Of a stretch of 64,000 nt of DNA, positions 9,473-18,394 are shown one piece after another (position 1 is the stretch's first letter; each line of letters begins with the position of its first letter). Position numbers and translations under genes: made by a program. The notes under the pieces were generated by a model. It was not told where the DNA came from. It did not search any database and was given only the letters and a program-made list of their open reading frames with translations. Source of the stretch: an uncultured Paracoccaceae bacterium (GTDB taxonomy: Bacteria; Pseudomonadota; Alphaproteobacteria; Rhodobacterales; Rhodobacteraceae); contig CALMSR010000051.1 in assembly GCA_937872465.1 (NCBI GenBank), positions 62,001 to 126,000 on the forward strand, in the 5' to 3' direction.

Positions 9473-10693
9473 TCAGCCGCCGGCGAAGCGGTCGCTGCCG
9501 CGGGGGTCGGGGGGCTCCTGGCTCATTTCCAGATGCAGCCGCGTGCCGGTCCAGGGATGCGCGCGGGCCACCGCCTCGTCGATCTCCACGCCGAGGCCGG
9601 GGCCTTCCGGGGGGATGACATAGCCCTGCTCCCAGCGGATCGGGGTGGCCAGCAGCGCGGCGTGGAAGCCGCCGCCGGTCTGGATGGTCTCCAGGATCAG
9701 GAAGTTCGGGATCGAGAGCGCGAGCTGGATCGCCGCCGCCCAGACGATCGGCCCGCAATAGATGTGCGGCGCGACCTGCACCCCGAAGCCCTCGGCCATG
9801 GCCGCGATCTTGCGCGCCTCGAGCAGCCCGCCGACCCGCCCGATGTTCGGCTGAGCGATGCCGATCGCGCCGCTGCGCAGGAGCAGGGCGAATTCCGCCT
9901 TGGTGGTCAGCCGCTCGCCCGCGGAGATCGGCACCGGCGACTGGGCCGCGACCGCGGCGAAGTCGAGCGGCAGGTCCGGCGGCACCGGCTCCTCGAACCA
10001 CAGCGGGTCGTAGGGCGCGATGCGCCGCGCCAGGCGTATCGCGCCGGAGGGTGTGAACTGGCCATGGGTGCCGAAGAGCAGGTCGGCGCGATCGCCGACG
10101 GCCTTGCGGATCGCGCGGCAGAAGGCCTCGGAGCGGTCGAGATCGGGCATCGTCGGCTGGTGGCCGCCCCGGACGGTATAGGCGCCGGCGGGATCGAACT
10201 TGATCGCGGTGAAGCCTGCCGCGACCATGGCGCGCGCGGCCTCGGCGGAGGCCTCGGGGTCGTTGTAGAAGCGTGCCGGATCCTGGTGCGGCTCGGGGTA
10301 GAGATAGGAATAGCTGCGCAGCCGGTCCCAGACCCGTCCGCCCCAGAGCGCGTGCACCGGGCGGTCGTGCGCCTTGCCGAGAATGTCCCAGCAGGCGATC
10401 TCGAGCCCGGAGAAGGCGCCCATCACCGTGGGGTCGGGGCGCTGGGTGAAGCCCGCGGAATAGGCCTTGCGGAACATCCATTCGATGTTCTCGGGGTTCT
10501 CGCCCTCCATGTGCCGCGCGAATACGTCCCCGATCACCGCGCGCATCGCCTCCGGGCCGACGGTGGCGGCATAGACCTCGCCCCAGCCGGTGATGCCGCA
10601 GGCGGTGGTGAGCTTGACGAGGATGAAATAGCGCCCGCCGAAGCCGGGCGGCGGGTTGCCGACCACGAGGACCTCGAGATCCTGAAGTTTCAC
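9473..10693 (-). CDS. enolase-superfamily sugar-acid dehydratase
   Basis: This 406-residue member of the mandelate racemase/muconate-lactonizing group probably dehydrates an aldonic or uronic acid. The N-terminal capping domain (about 1-125) has the family's GRYFILVKLTT and GWGEVY signatures. The barrel carries K165 (IKFDPAG), GTHGQ at 208-212, LWFEEP near 231-236, SAGER near 258-261 and a late APHIYCG histidine. The site where galactonate dehydratase has an Asp metal ligand (DxHG) reads GTHG in my hand alignment, so the exact reaction is open. The start is GTG at 10693; it overlaps the dehydrogenase stop as GTGA, which implies translational coupling. Confidence 0.82.
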   Translation of the reverse strand: MKLQDLEVLVVGNPPPGFGGRYFILVKLTTACGITGWGEVYAATVGPEAMRAVIGDVFARHMEGENPENIEWMFRKAYSAGFTQRPDPTVMGAFSGLEIACWDILGKAHDRPVHALWGGRVWDRLRSYSYLYPEPHQDPARFYNDPEASAEAARAMVAAGFTAIKFDPAGAYTVRGGHQPTMPDLDRSEAFCRAIRKAVGDRADLLFGTHGQFTPSGAIRLARRIAPYDPLWFEEPVPPDLPLDFAAVAAQSPVPISAGERLTTKAEFALLLRSGAIGIAQPNIGRVGGLLEARKIAAMAEGFGVQVAPHIYCGPIVWAAAIQLALSIPNFLILETIQTGGGFHAALLATPIRWEQGYVIPPEGPGLGVEIDEAVARAHPWTGTRLHLEMSQEPPDPRGSDRFAGG

Positions 10694-11775
10694 GGTGCGT
10701 CCTCGAACACGATGACGTTGCGCCGCGCCGCCCCGGACCTGGTCGCGGCGATCGCCTCGTTGATGCGCTCGAGCGGGTAGCGCCCGGAGATCAGTTCCGC
10801 GAGCTTCAGCCGCCCGGCACGCCAATGCTCGATCAGCCAGGGGATGTCGCGCGCCGGCACCGACTGCCCCATGCGCGAGCCGAGGATGCTCTGGTTCATC
10901 GCCGCGAGGCTCGACGGGTCGTAGCCGACGCTGGTGCCGTTCGCCGGCATGCCGACCACCACGACGCTGCCGCCGGCGGCGAGCATCGCCGGCGCATCCG
11001 CCAGCGCCTTCGGTGCGGCCACCGCGACGAAGACATGGTCCAGCCCGCGCCCGGCGGTCGCCGCCCGCACCGCGGCGGCCGCCTCCGGGCCGGCGAGCAC
11101 GCCCTGGGTGGCGCCGAATTCGCGTGCCGTCTCAAGCTTCTCCGGCGTCAGGTCGACCGCGATGATCCGGGCAGCACCGCCGAGCACCGCGCCCTGGATC
11201 GCGTTCAGTCCGACGCCGCCGGCGCCGATCACCGCGACCGAGGCGCCAGGACGCATGCGCGCGGTGTTGACGACCGCGCCGACGCCGGTCAGCACGCCGC
11301 AGGCGAGCAGGCAGGCCTGGTCGAGCGGCAGGTCGTCGGGCAGCGGCACGCATTGGCTGCGGTCGACCACGACCGATTCGGCAAAGGCGCCTGTGTTCAT
11401 GCCGTGCTTGAGGATCGTTCCGTCGGCAGCGGAAAGCGGGCTCGGGAAGGCGTCCCAGGCGTGGTCGCAGGAGGTCGGCGCCCCGGAGCCGCAGGCCGGA
11501 CAGGCGCCGCAGGACCGGATCAGCGTGACCAGCACCCTGTCGCCCGGGGCGAGCCCGGTCACGCCGGGGCCGAGCGCGGTCACCCGCCCCGCCGCCTCGT
11601 GGCCGTAGACCGCCGGCAGGTCGCCGCCCCAGGCGCCTTCGGCATAGGCGATGTCGGAATGGCAGATGGCGCAGGCGGCCACCCGGACCTCCACCTGATT
11701 AGGTCCGGGCGCTGCGAGGCGCACCGCCTCGATGCCCAGGGGTTGCCCGAAGGTCCGGCAGACGGCGGCGCGCAT
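10690..11775 (-). CDS. zinc-dependent medium-chain alcohol dehydrogenase
   Basis: This is a 361-residue NAD(P)-dependent dehydrogenase of the MDR family, closest in layout to the class III/formaldehyde-dehydrogenase-like branch. Catalytic zinc ligands are C38, H59 with E60 (YGHE) and C159. The structural zinc loop keeps all four cysteines (C89, C92, C95, C103). The Rossmann motif GAGGVG is at 184-189. It is the first gene of a two-gene minus-strand unit with the enolase-type dehydratase, coupled by a GTGA overlap. That suggests oxidation of a sugar or sugar-derived alcohol in the same pathway; the substrate is not readable from sequence. Confidence 0.88.
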   Translation of the reverse strand: MRAAVCRTFGQPLGIEAVRLAAPGPNQVEVRVAACAICHSDIAYAEGAWGGDLPAVYGHEAAGRVTALGPGVTGLAPGDRVLVTLIRSCGACPACGSGAPTSCDHAWDAFPSPLSAADGTILKHGMNTGAFAESVVVDRSQCVPLPDDLPLDQACLLACGVLTGVGAVVNTARMRPGASVAVIGAGGVGLNAIQGAVLGGAARIIAVDLTPEKLETAREFGATQGVLAGPEAAAAVRAATAGRGLDHVFVAVAAPKALADAPAMLAAGGSVVVVGMPANGTSVGYDPSSLAAMNQSILGSRMGQSVPARDIPWLIEHWRAGRLKLAELISGRYPLERINEAIAATRSGAARRNVIVFEDAP

Positions 11776-11862
11776 GGAGGGTCCGATCCCGATGGTTCCC
11801 GCTCATTTCATACGGAACCGGCCGCGCCACTTCCACAGCGAAAGTGCGGGCGCGGCAAGCCG

Positions 11863-11891
11863 CTTGCCGCCGGCCATCCGGCTGCTAGGCT
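11863..11891 (+). promoter_or_regulatory. dnaE promoter, predicted leaderless
   Basis: CTTGCC at 11863-11868 and TAGGCT at 11886-11891 are spaced by 17 bp. Six nucleotides then separate the -10 box from the dnaE ATG at 11898, so the transcript should start at about the A of the ATG. There is no Shine-Dalgarno sequence. Confidence 0.55.
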
Positions 11892-11897
11892 CGCCCG

Positions 11898-14800
11898 ATG
11901 AGCCAGCCGCGATTCATCCATCTCCGCCTGCATTCCGCCTATTCGCTGCTCGAAGGGGCGATCCGGATCGAGGCGATCCCGAAGCTCTGCCTCGCGGATT
12001 CGATGCCGGCGGCGGCGCTGACCGACAGCGGCAACCTCTTCGCGGCGCTGGAATTTTCGCAAGCGCTGGCCAAGGCCGGGATCCAGCCTATCGTCGGCTG
12101 CCAGCTCGATGTCGCCCATGCGCCGCCCAAGCCCGGCGACCGCCCCGCCCCGGCGGCGCCGATGGTGCTGCTCGCCCGCGACGAGACCGGCTACGGCAAT
12201 CTGCTGCGGCTCAGCACCGCGAATTATCTCGAGGCGGGGGAGGCGCCGGCGCATGTCCCGCTCGAGGCACTGCGGGCGCATTCCGAAGGGCTGATCTGCC
12301 TGACGGGCGGGGCGGCGGGGCCCCTAGGCGTGCTGATCCGGGAGGGCAAGGCCGAGGCGGCGCGGGCGCTCGCCGCCACGCTCGCGCGGGACTTTCCCGG
12401 GCGCCTCTATGTCGAGGTCCAGCGCCACCCGGAGAACGACGCGCGCCGCACCCCGGCCGAGACGGCGAGCGAGCCGGGGCTCGTCGCCATCGCCCATGAC
12501 CTCGACCTGCCGCTGGTCGCGACCAACGACGTGCATTTCGCCGCGCGCGAGATGGCGGATGCCCAGGACGCGCTGCTCTGCATCGCCGACGGGGCCTATG
12601 TCGACCAGAGCCAACCGCGCCGCCGCCTGACGCCGGAGCATTTCTTCAAGTCGCAATCGGAAATGGCGGAGCTCTTCGCCGACCTGCCCGAGGCGCTGGA
12701 ATCGACCGTGGAGATCGCGCGCCGCTGCGCCTATCGCCCGCTCAAGCGCAAGCCGATCCTGCCCCGCTTCGCCGAGGACGAGGTGGAGGAGCTGCGCGAC
12801 CAGGCCCGGGCCGGCCTGAAGGCCCGTCTCGCGGTGATCCCGCCTGCCGCCGAGCCGGCCGATTACGAGGCGCGGCTGGAATTCGAGCTCGGCGTGATCG
12901 AGAAGATGGGCTTTCCCGGCTATTTCCTGATCGTCGCCGACTTCATCAAATGGGCCAAGGAGCGCAGCATTCCGGTGGGGCCGGGCCGCGGCTCGGGCGC
13001 CGGGTCGCTCGTGGCCTATGCGCTGACGATCACCGACCTCGACCCATTGCGCTACGGGCTGCTGTTCGAGCGGTTCCTCAATCCCGACCGCATCTCGATG
13101 CCGGATTTCGACATCGATTTCTGCATGGACCGCCGCGAGGAGGTGATCGCCTATGTGCAGGAGCGCTACGGCCGCGACCGGGTGGCGCAGATCATCACCT
13201 TCGGCGCGCTGCTCTCCAAGGCCGCGGTGCGCGACGTCGGCCGGGTGCTGCAGATGCCCTACGGCCAGGTGGACCGGCTCTCGAAGCTGATCCCGGTCGA
13301 GGGGGTCAAGCCCGTCTCGATCGACAAGGCGCTCGCCGACGAGCCGCGGCTGCGCGAGGAGGCCCGCGACCCGCAGGTCGCCCGCCTCCTGCGCATCGCC
13401 CAGGCCGTCGAGGGGCTGCTGCGCAACGCCTCGACCCATGCCGCGGGCGTGGTGATCGGGGACCGGCCGCTCGTGGAGCTGGTGCCGCTCTACCGCGATC
13501 CGCGCTCGGAGATGCCGGCGACCCAGTTCAACATGAAATGGGTCGAGGAGGCGGGGCTGGTGAAGTTCGACTTCCTCGGGCTCAAGACGCTGACGGTGAT
13601 CCGCAATGCGCTCGACCTGCTGGAGGCGCGCGGGGTGGAGATCGACATCGGGGCGATCCCGCTCGACGATCCGGCGGCCTATGCGCTCTATTCGGCGGCG
13701 GCCACCGTCGCGGTCTTCCAGGTGGAAAGCTCGGGAATGCGCGACGCGCTGCGCCAGCTCAAGCCCACCTGCATCGAGGACATCGTGGCGCTGGTCGCGC
13801 TCTACCGCCCCGGCCCGATGGAGAACATCCCGAAGTTCTGCAACGTCAAGAACGGCCGCGAGCCCCGCGAGAGCATTCACCCTTCCATCGACCCGATCCT
13901 CGACGAGACGCAGGGCATCATCGTCTATCAGGAGCAGGTGATGGAGATCGCCCGCAAGATGGCGGGCTACAGCCTCGGCGGCGCCGACCTGCTGCGCCGC
14001 GCCATGGGCAAGAAGATCCAGGCCGAGATGGATGCGCAGAAGCCGCTCTTCATCGAGGGCGCCAAGGCCAACGGCGTGCCCAAGGCCAAGGCCGAGGAGG
14101 TGTGGAACCTGCTCGACAAATTCGCCAACTACGGCTTCAACAAGAGCCATGCCGCGGCCTATGCCGTGGTCAGCTACCAGACCGCCTGGCTCAAGGCCAA
14201 CCATCCGGTGGAGTTCATGGCGGCGGTGATGAACTGCGACATCCACCTCACCGACAAGCTCGGGGCCTACAAGCAGGAGGTCGACCGGCTCGGCATCGGC
14301 ATGGTGCCGCCTTCGGTGAACGGCTCCGGCGCGGATTTCACCGTCTCCGAAGGCCGGATTGTCTATGCGCTCGGCGCGCTCAAGAACGTCGGCGTCGAGG
14401 CCATGCGGCTGATCGTGGAGGCGCGGGTGGAGGGGGGGCGTTTCAACGGCCTCGTCGATTTCGCCGCCCGCGTCGACCTGCGGCGCGTCGGCAAGCGCGC
14501 GCTGGAGATGCTGGCGCGCGCCGGGGCGATGGATGCGCTCGATTCGAACCGCCGCAAGGTCTTCGAGAGCCTCGAGGCGCTGATGGCGCATTCGGCCCTC
14601 GCCCATGCGGACCGGGCCTCCTCCCAGGTCAGCCTCTTCGGCGATGCGGCGGAGCTTCCCGCGCCGCGCCTGCCGCAGCCGGAGGATTGGTCGCCGGTGG
14701 AGCGGCTGGCGCAGGAGCATGCCGCCGTGGGCTTCTATCTCTCGGGCCATCCGCTCGACGACTACCAGGGCGCGCTGCACCGCGAGGGCGTGCTCAGCCA

Positions 14801-15341
14801 TGCCGACCTGCTGCGCAAGGCGGCCGGGTCGAGCCAGACCGTCGCCCGCATCGCCGGATCGGTGGCGGCGCGGGACGAGCGCAAGTCGGCGCGCGGCAAT
14901 CGATTCGCTTTCGTGCGGCTCTCCGATCCCACCGGGCTCTACGAGGTACGGGTCTTCTCCGACGTGCTCGACGCCGCCCGCGAGCATCTCGAGCCCGGGC
15001 GCAGCGTCGTGCTGACCGTGGAGGCGACGGTCGAGGGCGACGAGATGAAGCTGCTCGCCCGCGCCGTGCAGCCCATCGACATCGCCGTCGCCGGCGCCGC
15101 CAACGCCGGCCTGCGGATCTATGTCAACGATGCCGCGGCCGGGCCGTCGCTGGCCGCGCGGCTCGCCGACATCGCGCGGGGCGGCGGCAAGCTCCGGCGC
15201 GGGCCGGTGGAACTGGTCCTCGTCGCGCCCGACCTCGACGGCGAGGTCGAGATCGAGCTGGCCGAGCGCTATCCGCTGACGCCGCAGGTGATCGGCGCGC
15301 TCAAGACCGCGCCGGGGGTGGTCCATCTCGAGGAGTTCTGA
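11898..15341 (+). CDS. dnaE: DNA polymerase III alpha subunit
   Basis: This is the replicative polymerase catalytic subunit (1147 residues). The order is N-terminal PHP domain, palm/fingers, tandem HhH and an OB-fold C-terminal region. The PHP start HLRLHSAYSLLEG is the DnaE1 form, not the ImuC/DnaE2 form. The usual TDHGN in this domain reads TDSGN, so the PHP metal site looks degenerate and no proofreading activity is expected from it. Catalytic aspartates fall at D403 and D405 (PDFDIDF) and D558 (VKFDFLG), matching the known E. coli triad pattern. It stands alone, followed by a convergent terminator hairpin. Confidence 0.97.
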   Translation: MSQPRFIHLRLHSAYSLLEGAIRIEAIPKLCLADSMPAAALTDSGNLFAALEFSQALAKAGIQPIVGCQLDVAHAPPKPGDRPAPAAPMVLLARDETGYGNLLRLSTANYLEAGEAPAHVPLEALRAHSEGLICLTGGAAGPLGVLIREGKAEAARALAATLARDFPGRLYVEVQRHPENDARRTPAETASEPGLVAIAHDLDLPLVATNDVHFAAREMADAQDALLCIADGAYVDQSQPRRRLTPEHFFKSQSEMAELFADLPEALESTVEIARRCAYRPLKRKPILPRFAEDEVEELRDQARAGLKARLAVIPPAAEPADYEARLEFELGVIEKMGFPGYFLIVADFIKWAKERSIPVGPGRGSGAGSLVAYALTITDLDPLRYGLLFERFLNPDRISMPDFDIDFCMDRREEVIAYVQERYGRDRVAQIITFGALLSKAAVRDVGRVLQMPYGQVDRLSKLIPVEGVKPVSIDKALADEPRLREEARDPQVARLLRIAQAVEGLLRNASTHAAGVVIGDRPLVELVPLYRDPRSEMPATQFNMKWVEEAGLVKFDFLGLKTLTVIRNALDLLEARGVEIDIGAIPLDDPAAYALYSAAATVAVFQVESSGMRDALRQLKPTCIEDIVALVALYRPGPMENIPKFCNVKNGREPRESIHPSIDPILDETQGIIVYQEQVMEIARKMAGYSLGGADLLRRAMGKKIQAEMDAQKPLFIEGAKANGVPKAKAEEVWNLLDKFANYGFNKSHAAAYAVVSYQTAWLKANHPVEFMAAVMNCDIHLTDKLGAYKQEVDRLGIGMVPPSVNGSGADFTVSEGRIVYALGALKNVGVEAMRLIVEARVEGGRFNGLVDFAARVDLRRVGKRALEMLARAGAMDALDSNRRKVFESLEALMAHSALAHADRASSQVSLFGDAAELPAPRLPQPEDWSPVERLAQEHAAVGFYLSGHPLDDYQGALHREGVLSHADLLRKAAGSSQTVARIAGSVAARDERKSARGNRFAFVRLSDPTGLYEVRVFSDVLDAAREHLEPGRSVVLTVEATVEGDEMKLLARAVQPIDIAVAGAANAGLRIYVNDAAAGPSLAARLADIARGGGKLRRGPVELVLVAPDLDGEVEIELAERYPLTPQVIGALKTAPGVVHLEEF

Positions 15342-15392
15342 GCCCGGGCAGCGCCGCGGCGGGTCGCTCGCGGGCGACAGGCCCGGCGCTCA

Positions 15393-15410
15393 CCGGCGCC
15401 GAGGCGCCGG
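15393..15410. terminator. hairpin between dnaE and the DUF6280 gene
   Basis: CCGGCGCC and GGCGCCGG form a perfect 8-bp inverted repeat with a 2-nt centre in the 119-bp convergent gap. It could serve both strands. No T-run follows on either side. Confidence 0.45.
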
Positions 15411-15460
15411 GCGAAAGCAACCGGTCTGTCCTGGGAAGGAAGGGTTGGCCGAAGCGTCGT

Positions 15461-15775
15461 TCAGGCGGCCTCGGCCCGCTGCGCCTGGCGTTCGCTCTCC
15501 TCGCGGCTGAGTGCCACCGAGGTGCGCACGCCGCGCCGGACGAATTCCATCATGCCCTTGACGGTGCGCTCGTTGGGGTCGATCCCCGCGCACATCAGCA
15601 CCTCGCGCCCGTCGCGCGACCGCGCCCAGCGGGCAATGACCTCGGGGCCGTTGCCGTATTTCTTGTCGTCTGCGATCGCGTCGTCGAGCGCGGCCAGAAC
15701 CACCGCCGCGAAGAGTTTCTGGGCGCGCGCGCCCTGATCGTTGGTGTATGCGACCGCGTCCACGTAATCGAACAT
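15461..15775 (-). CDS. DUF6280-type small protein of unknown function
   Basis: This is a 104-residue acidic cytosolic protein. From memory it resembles a conserved Rhodobacteraceae family (DUF6280) with the core ARKLFAAVVLAALDDAIADDKK-like segment, a WARSRDGREVL stretch and a C-terminal VRTSVALSREE motif. No catalytic signature is visible and the function is unknown. I chose the ATG at 15775 because GGAAGG lies about 9 nt upstream; an ATG 13 codons earlier lacks this support. It is transcribed away from the YiiX-like gene's stop and converges with dnaE. Confidence 0.8.
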   Translation of the reverse strand: MFDYVDAVAYTNDQGARAQKLFAAVVLAALDDAIADDKKYGNGPEVIARWARSRDGREVLMCAGIDPNERTVKGMMEFVRRGVRTSVALSREESERQAQRAEAA

Positions 15776-15954
15776 TACGTCGTCCTTCCCGTTCTCTCGG
15801 TTGTTGCGGCGCAATATGACCCTTCGATGACGCCTTTAGCTATGCCAATATCACATGGCCGCCATGCGTCAGAGGAATACCAGGGAAGCCCGCCCCGAAC
15901 GAAGCGTCAAGCTGCAACCGAACCGGGCTAGAGATAGACGATGGCGCGCACAAA

Positions 15955-16758
15955 TCAACCGGCGGCGCGGGTCTTCTCGCCTTCCGTCTGATCGCTCCAG
16001 GTCAGGCCCCGGTAGTCGAAACCGGTCGCGAGCGTCGGCTTGACGATGTGGAAATAGGGCGAGAGGTCGAAATCGCGTGGCGCGTAGAGCGAATGGTGGC
16101 GGATCTCGAGGATCTCGCGGCGCTGGGTCCGCGCCATCCGGTCGGCACGGAACTCGCGGGTGATGCGCGGCAGGATCGGGTAGCGGATGCGCCCGAAGGC
16201 CTGGGCGATCAGCGAGGAGCAGATCGCCCGCGTCGGATCGCCCGAGCCGAAGGCGAGCAGGCGCCGCCGCCAGCGCACGGGCACCGGCGGCGTCGGCAGG
16301 AAGTAGCGCAGGAGATCGGTGATGTTCTTCATGTCGTAGCGCTTGCCGATGCTCGAGACCATGAAGTCGACGACCTTGGCGCGGTCCTCGTCGGTGAGGT
16401 CGTTCGCCCGGCAGATCCGCGTGTTGAAGCATTCGTATTTCGAGAGCGGCGCGGCGATGCAGCCGTCGCCGAGATTGACCTCCACGAGGCAGAGCCGCTC
16501 GCCCTCGGGCGTGACCTGCCCGACCGCGTTGCCCACGTACATGGCCGCATGCGACCAGGTGGACATGGTGAGGTACTTGATCGCGACCGAGATGCGGTTG
16601 TGTCCCTCGATCAGCAGCACGTCGCCCGGCTCCAGCACCTTGCGCAGGGCCGCGACATTGGCATGGGTATAGGGGACGAAACCCGGAGAAGGCGTTTCCA
16701 GACTGGCCGCCAGCTTGCGGCCGATCCGGTCCATCAGCGTCTCAGCGTATTCGGTCAT
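15955..16758 (-). CDS. YiiX/YebB-like permuted-papain cysteine hydrolase
   Basis: This is a 267-residue protein of the NlpC/P60-related permuted papain fold. The histidine side is in STWSHAAMYVG (about residue 70), preceded by the GDVLLIEG strand typical of YiiX-like proteins. The nucleophile is the Cys of AICSSLIAQAF (about 181). Family members are thought to be amidases or lipid/peptide hydrolases; no substrate can be read here. No signal peptide is obvious, so a cytosolic location is likely. It is a single gene with a 180-bp gap to the DUF6280 gene downstream on the same strand. Confidence 0.8.
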   Translation of the reverse strand: MTEYAETLMDRIGRKLAASLETPSPGFVPYTHANVAALRKVLEPGDVLLIEGHNRISVAIKYLTMSTWSHAAMYVGNAVGQVTPEGERLCLVEVNLGDGCIAAPLSKYECFNTRICRANDLTDEDRAKVVDFMVSSIGKRYDMKNITDLLRYFLPTPPVPVRWRRRLLAFGSGDPTRAICSSLIAQAFGRIRYPILPRITREFRADRMARTQRREILEIRHHSLYAPRDFDLSPYFHIVKPTLATGFDYRGLTWSDQTEGEKTRAAG

Positions 16759-17088
16759 GCCGCCGTGCCGTCAGGCTGTCCGGGCGCGCCGGAAACGCCC
16801 GAACGGAACAGATTTCGCCGGTGATCACCGAATACCTCTCAAACCGCGTCGGGTCCCGCGGGCCCATCCTGCCCGGAAATCCCGCCGGCGTCACGGTCTT
16901 TGCGCGCGGAGCCGGGCCGCCGCGCGGCCCCGACTCGCGAAGCCGTTACCGCGGGGCCCGGCCGGCGCGGGATCCGGGCCCGTCTGGGCTGTTTTCGGTT
17001 CACGCGGGCCCCTTCGCGCCTTAGTCTTTGCCCGATTTCCGCCATCGGGGCGTAACAATTGCCGGCAGATGCACGAAGGGGTGAAGGC
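16759..17088. other. divergent intergenic region upstream of the ECF sigma gene
   Basis: This 330-bp gap lies between the minus-strand YiiX-like gene and the plus-strand sigma/anti-sigma pair. It is GC-rich with no gene I can support. A GTAAC-N17-CGAAG sequence at 17052-17078 could be an autoregulated promoter. Confidence 0.5.
17052..17078 (+). promoter_or_regulatory. possible ECF-type autoregulated promoter
   Basis: GTAAC (17052-17056) and CGAAG (17074-17078) are 17 bp apart, just before the sigma gene. This resembles the GTAAC/CGAA-type promoter I recall for Caulobacter SigF, whose anti-sigma is NrsF. The box is only about 10 nt from the ATG at 17089, and a GAAGG-like ribosome site overlaps it, so the assignment is tentative. 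Confidence 0.3.
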
Positions 17089-17637
17089 ATGGGGCCCGGC
17101 AACGATCGATCACTCGAGGAGTTGCTTCGCGCGGCGAACCGTGGAGATCAGCGCGCCTATGCCGCCTTCCTGCACGCGATCACGCCGGTGCTGCGCGGGA
17201 TCGCGCGGGCGCGCGGCGGTGGGCTGGGGCCGGAGATTTGCGAGGATGTCGTGCAGGAAACGCTGCTAGCGATCCACCAGAAGCGCCAGACCTGGCGGGA
17301 GGACCTGCCGGTGCGGCCCTGGCTCTATGCGATCGTGCGCTACAAGGTGGTCGACGCCTTCCGGGCGCGGGGTCGGGTCGTGCATGTCCAGATCGACGAT
17401 TTCGCCGAGGTGATCCCGGCCGAGCCGGACGTGGATCTCACGGTGCGCGGCGACGCGGAGCGGATGATCGGCAGGCTCGATCCGCGCTCGGCGCGGATCG
17501 TCCGGGCGATCGGGCTCGAGGGGGCGAGCATCGCCGAGACATCCGCCGCCCTCGACATGACCGAATCGGCGGTGCGCGTCGCCCTGCATCGCGGGCTCAA
17601 GAAGCTCGCGGGCCTGCGGGAGAGCATGGTCGAATGA
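17089..17637 (+). CDS. ECF-family RNA polymerase sigma factor (SigF-like)
   Basis: This is a 182-residue alternative sigma factor. Region 2 covers about 10-90, with the conserved DVVQETLLAIH and RPWLYAIVRYKVVDAFR helices. Region 4 covers about 125-178, with a helix-turn-helix (IAETSAALDMTESAVRVALHR) for -35 recognition. I chose the ATG at 17089 over one ten codons earlier because the protein family starts near here. Its stop overlaps the start of a DUF1109/NrsF membrane anti-sigma gene as ATGA, a standard sigma/anti-sigma arrangement. By analogy with Caulobacter SigF-NrsF it may answer metal or oxidative stress; that is inference. Confidence 0.9.
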   Translation: MGPGNDRSLEELLRAANRGDQRAYAAFLHAITPVLRGIARARGGGLGPEICEDVVQETLLAIHQKRQTWREDLPVRPWLYAIVRYKVVDAFRARGRVVHVQIDDFAEVIPAEPDVDLTVRGDAERMIGRLDPRSARIVRAIGLEGASIAETSAALDMTESAVRVALHRGLKKLAGLRESMVE

Positions 17638-18269
17638 ACACCGAGCAGCTGATCCAGGCGATGGCGGCGGACATGCAGCGGACGCGCCCCGTCGAGGCGG
17701 TGCTGCCGGCGGCGCTGGTCGCCACGGCGCTGCTCTTCGGCGGCATCTTCCTCATGCTGATGGGCGTGAGGCCCGATCTCGGCGCGGCGCTCAGCCATTT
17801 CGTCGTGGTGCTCAAGACGCTGCTGCCGCTGGCGCTGGCGGTCGGCGCGCTCGGAACGGTGCTGCATCTCAGCCGGCCGGGAGACCGTCCCGGCCCCTGG
17901 GGCTATCTGCTCGTCCTCGTGCCCGCGGCGATCCTCCTCGCCATGCTCGCCGCGGCCGCGGGGCTCGCGCCTGTCGCCATCGGGGCCGAGGTGTTCAAGG
18001 CCGGGATCGCCAGCTGCGTGACGGTCATCCCGCTGATCTCGCTGCCCGTCGCCGCCGCCAGCCTCTGGCTGCTGCGCCGCGGCGCGAGCATCCGGCCGCG
18101 GCTCACCGGCGCCATGGCCGGGCTGATGAGCGCCGGCGCCGGTGCGACGATGTATTCGTTCTATTGCACCGACGACAATCCGCTCTTCTACGGGACCTGG
18201 TACACGGTCGCGATCCTGGTCGTGACGCTCGCCTGCGCCCATGCCGGCGGCCGGCTGCTGCGCTGGTAG
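17634..18269 (+). CDS. NrsF-family (DUF1109) membrane anti-sigma factor
   Basis: This is a 211-residue integral membrane protein with about six hydrophobic helices after a short cytosolic N-terminus (MNTEQLIQAMAADM), the layout of NrsF/DUF1109. In Caulobacter such proteins hold the partner ECF sigma at the membrane and release it on heavy-metal stress through periplasmic cysteines. Here a Cys lies in the YSFYCTDDNP loop and another in GIASCVTVIP. The ATG overlaps the sigma stop codon by 4 bp, so the pair should be made stoichiometrically. Confidence 0.88.
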   Translation: MNTEQLIQAMAADMQRTRPVEAVLPAALVATALLFGGIFLMLMGVRPDLGAALSHFVVVLKTLLPLALAVGALGTVLHLSRPGDRPGPWGYLLVLVPAAILLAMLAAAAGLAPVAIGAEVFKAGIASCVTVIPLISLPVAAASLWLLRRGASIRPRLTGAMAGLMSAGAGATMYSFYCTDDNPLFYGTWYTVAILVVTLACAHAGGRLLRW

Positions 18270-18394
18270 CGGGGCGCGGCGGCGCAGATCGACAGACCTT
18301 CCGCCTGGCTGATGACACGGCGCCTGGATGGGGAATAGGACGCGCCCCGCGCGGCCCGGGGCGGGCTGCGTGTCGAGGGTGAGGGCCGCCGGGA

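Noticed and set aside
12324-15326. A 1000-codon open frame antisense to dnaE
   Set aside because: It is a mirror of dnaE codon structure (His/Leu/Val/Glu-rich runs) with no family signature; dnaE itself is unambiguous.
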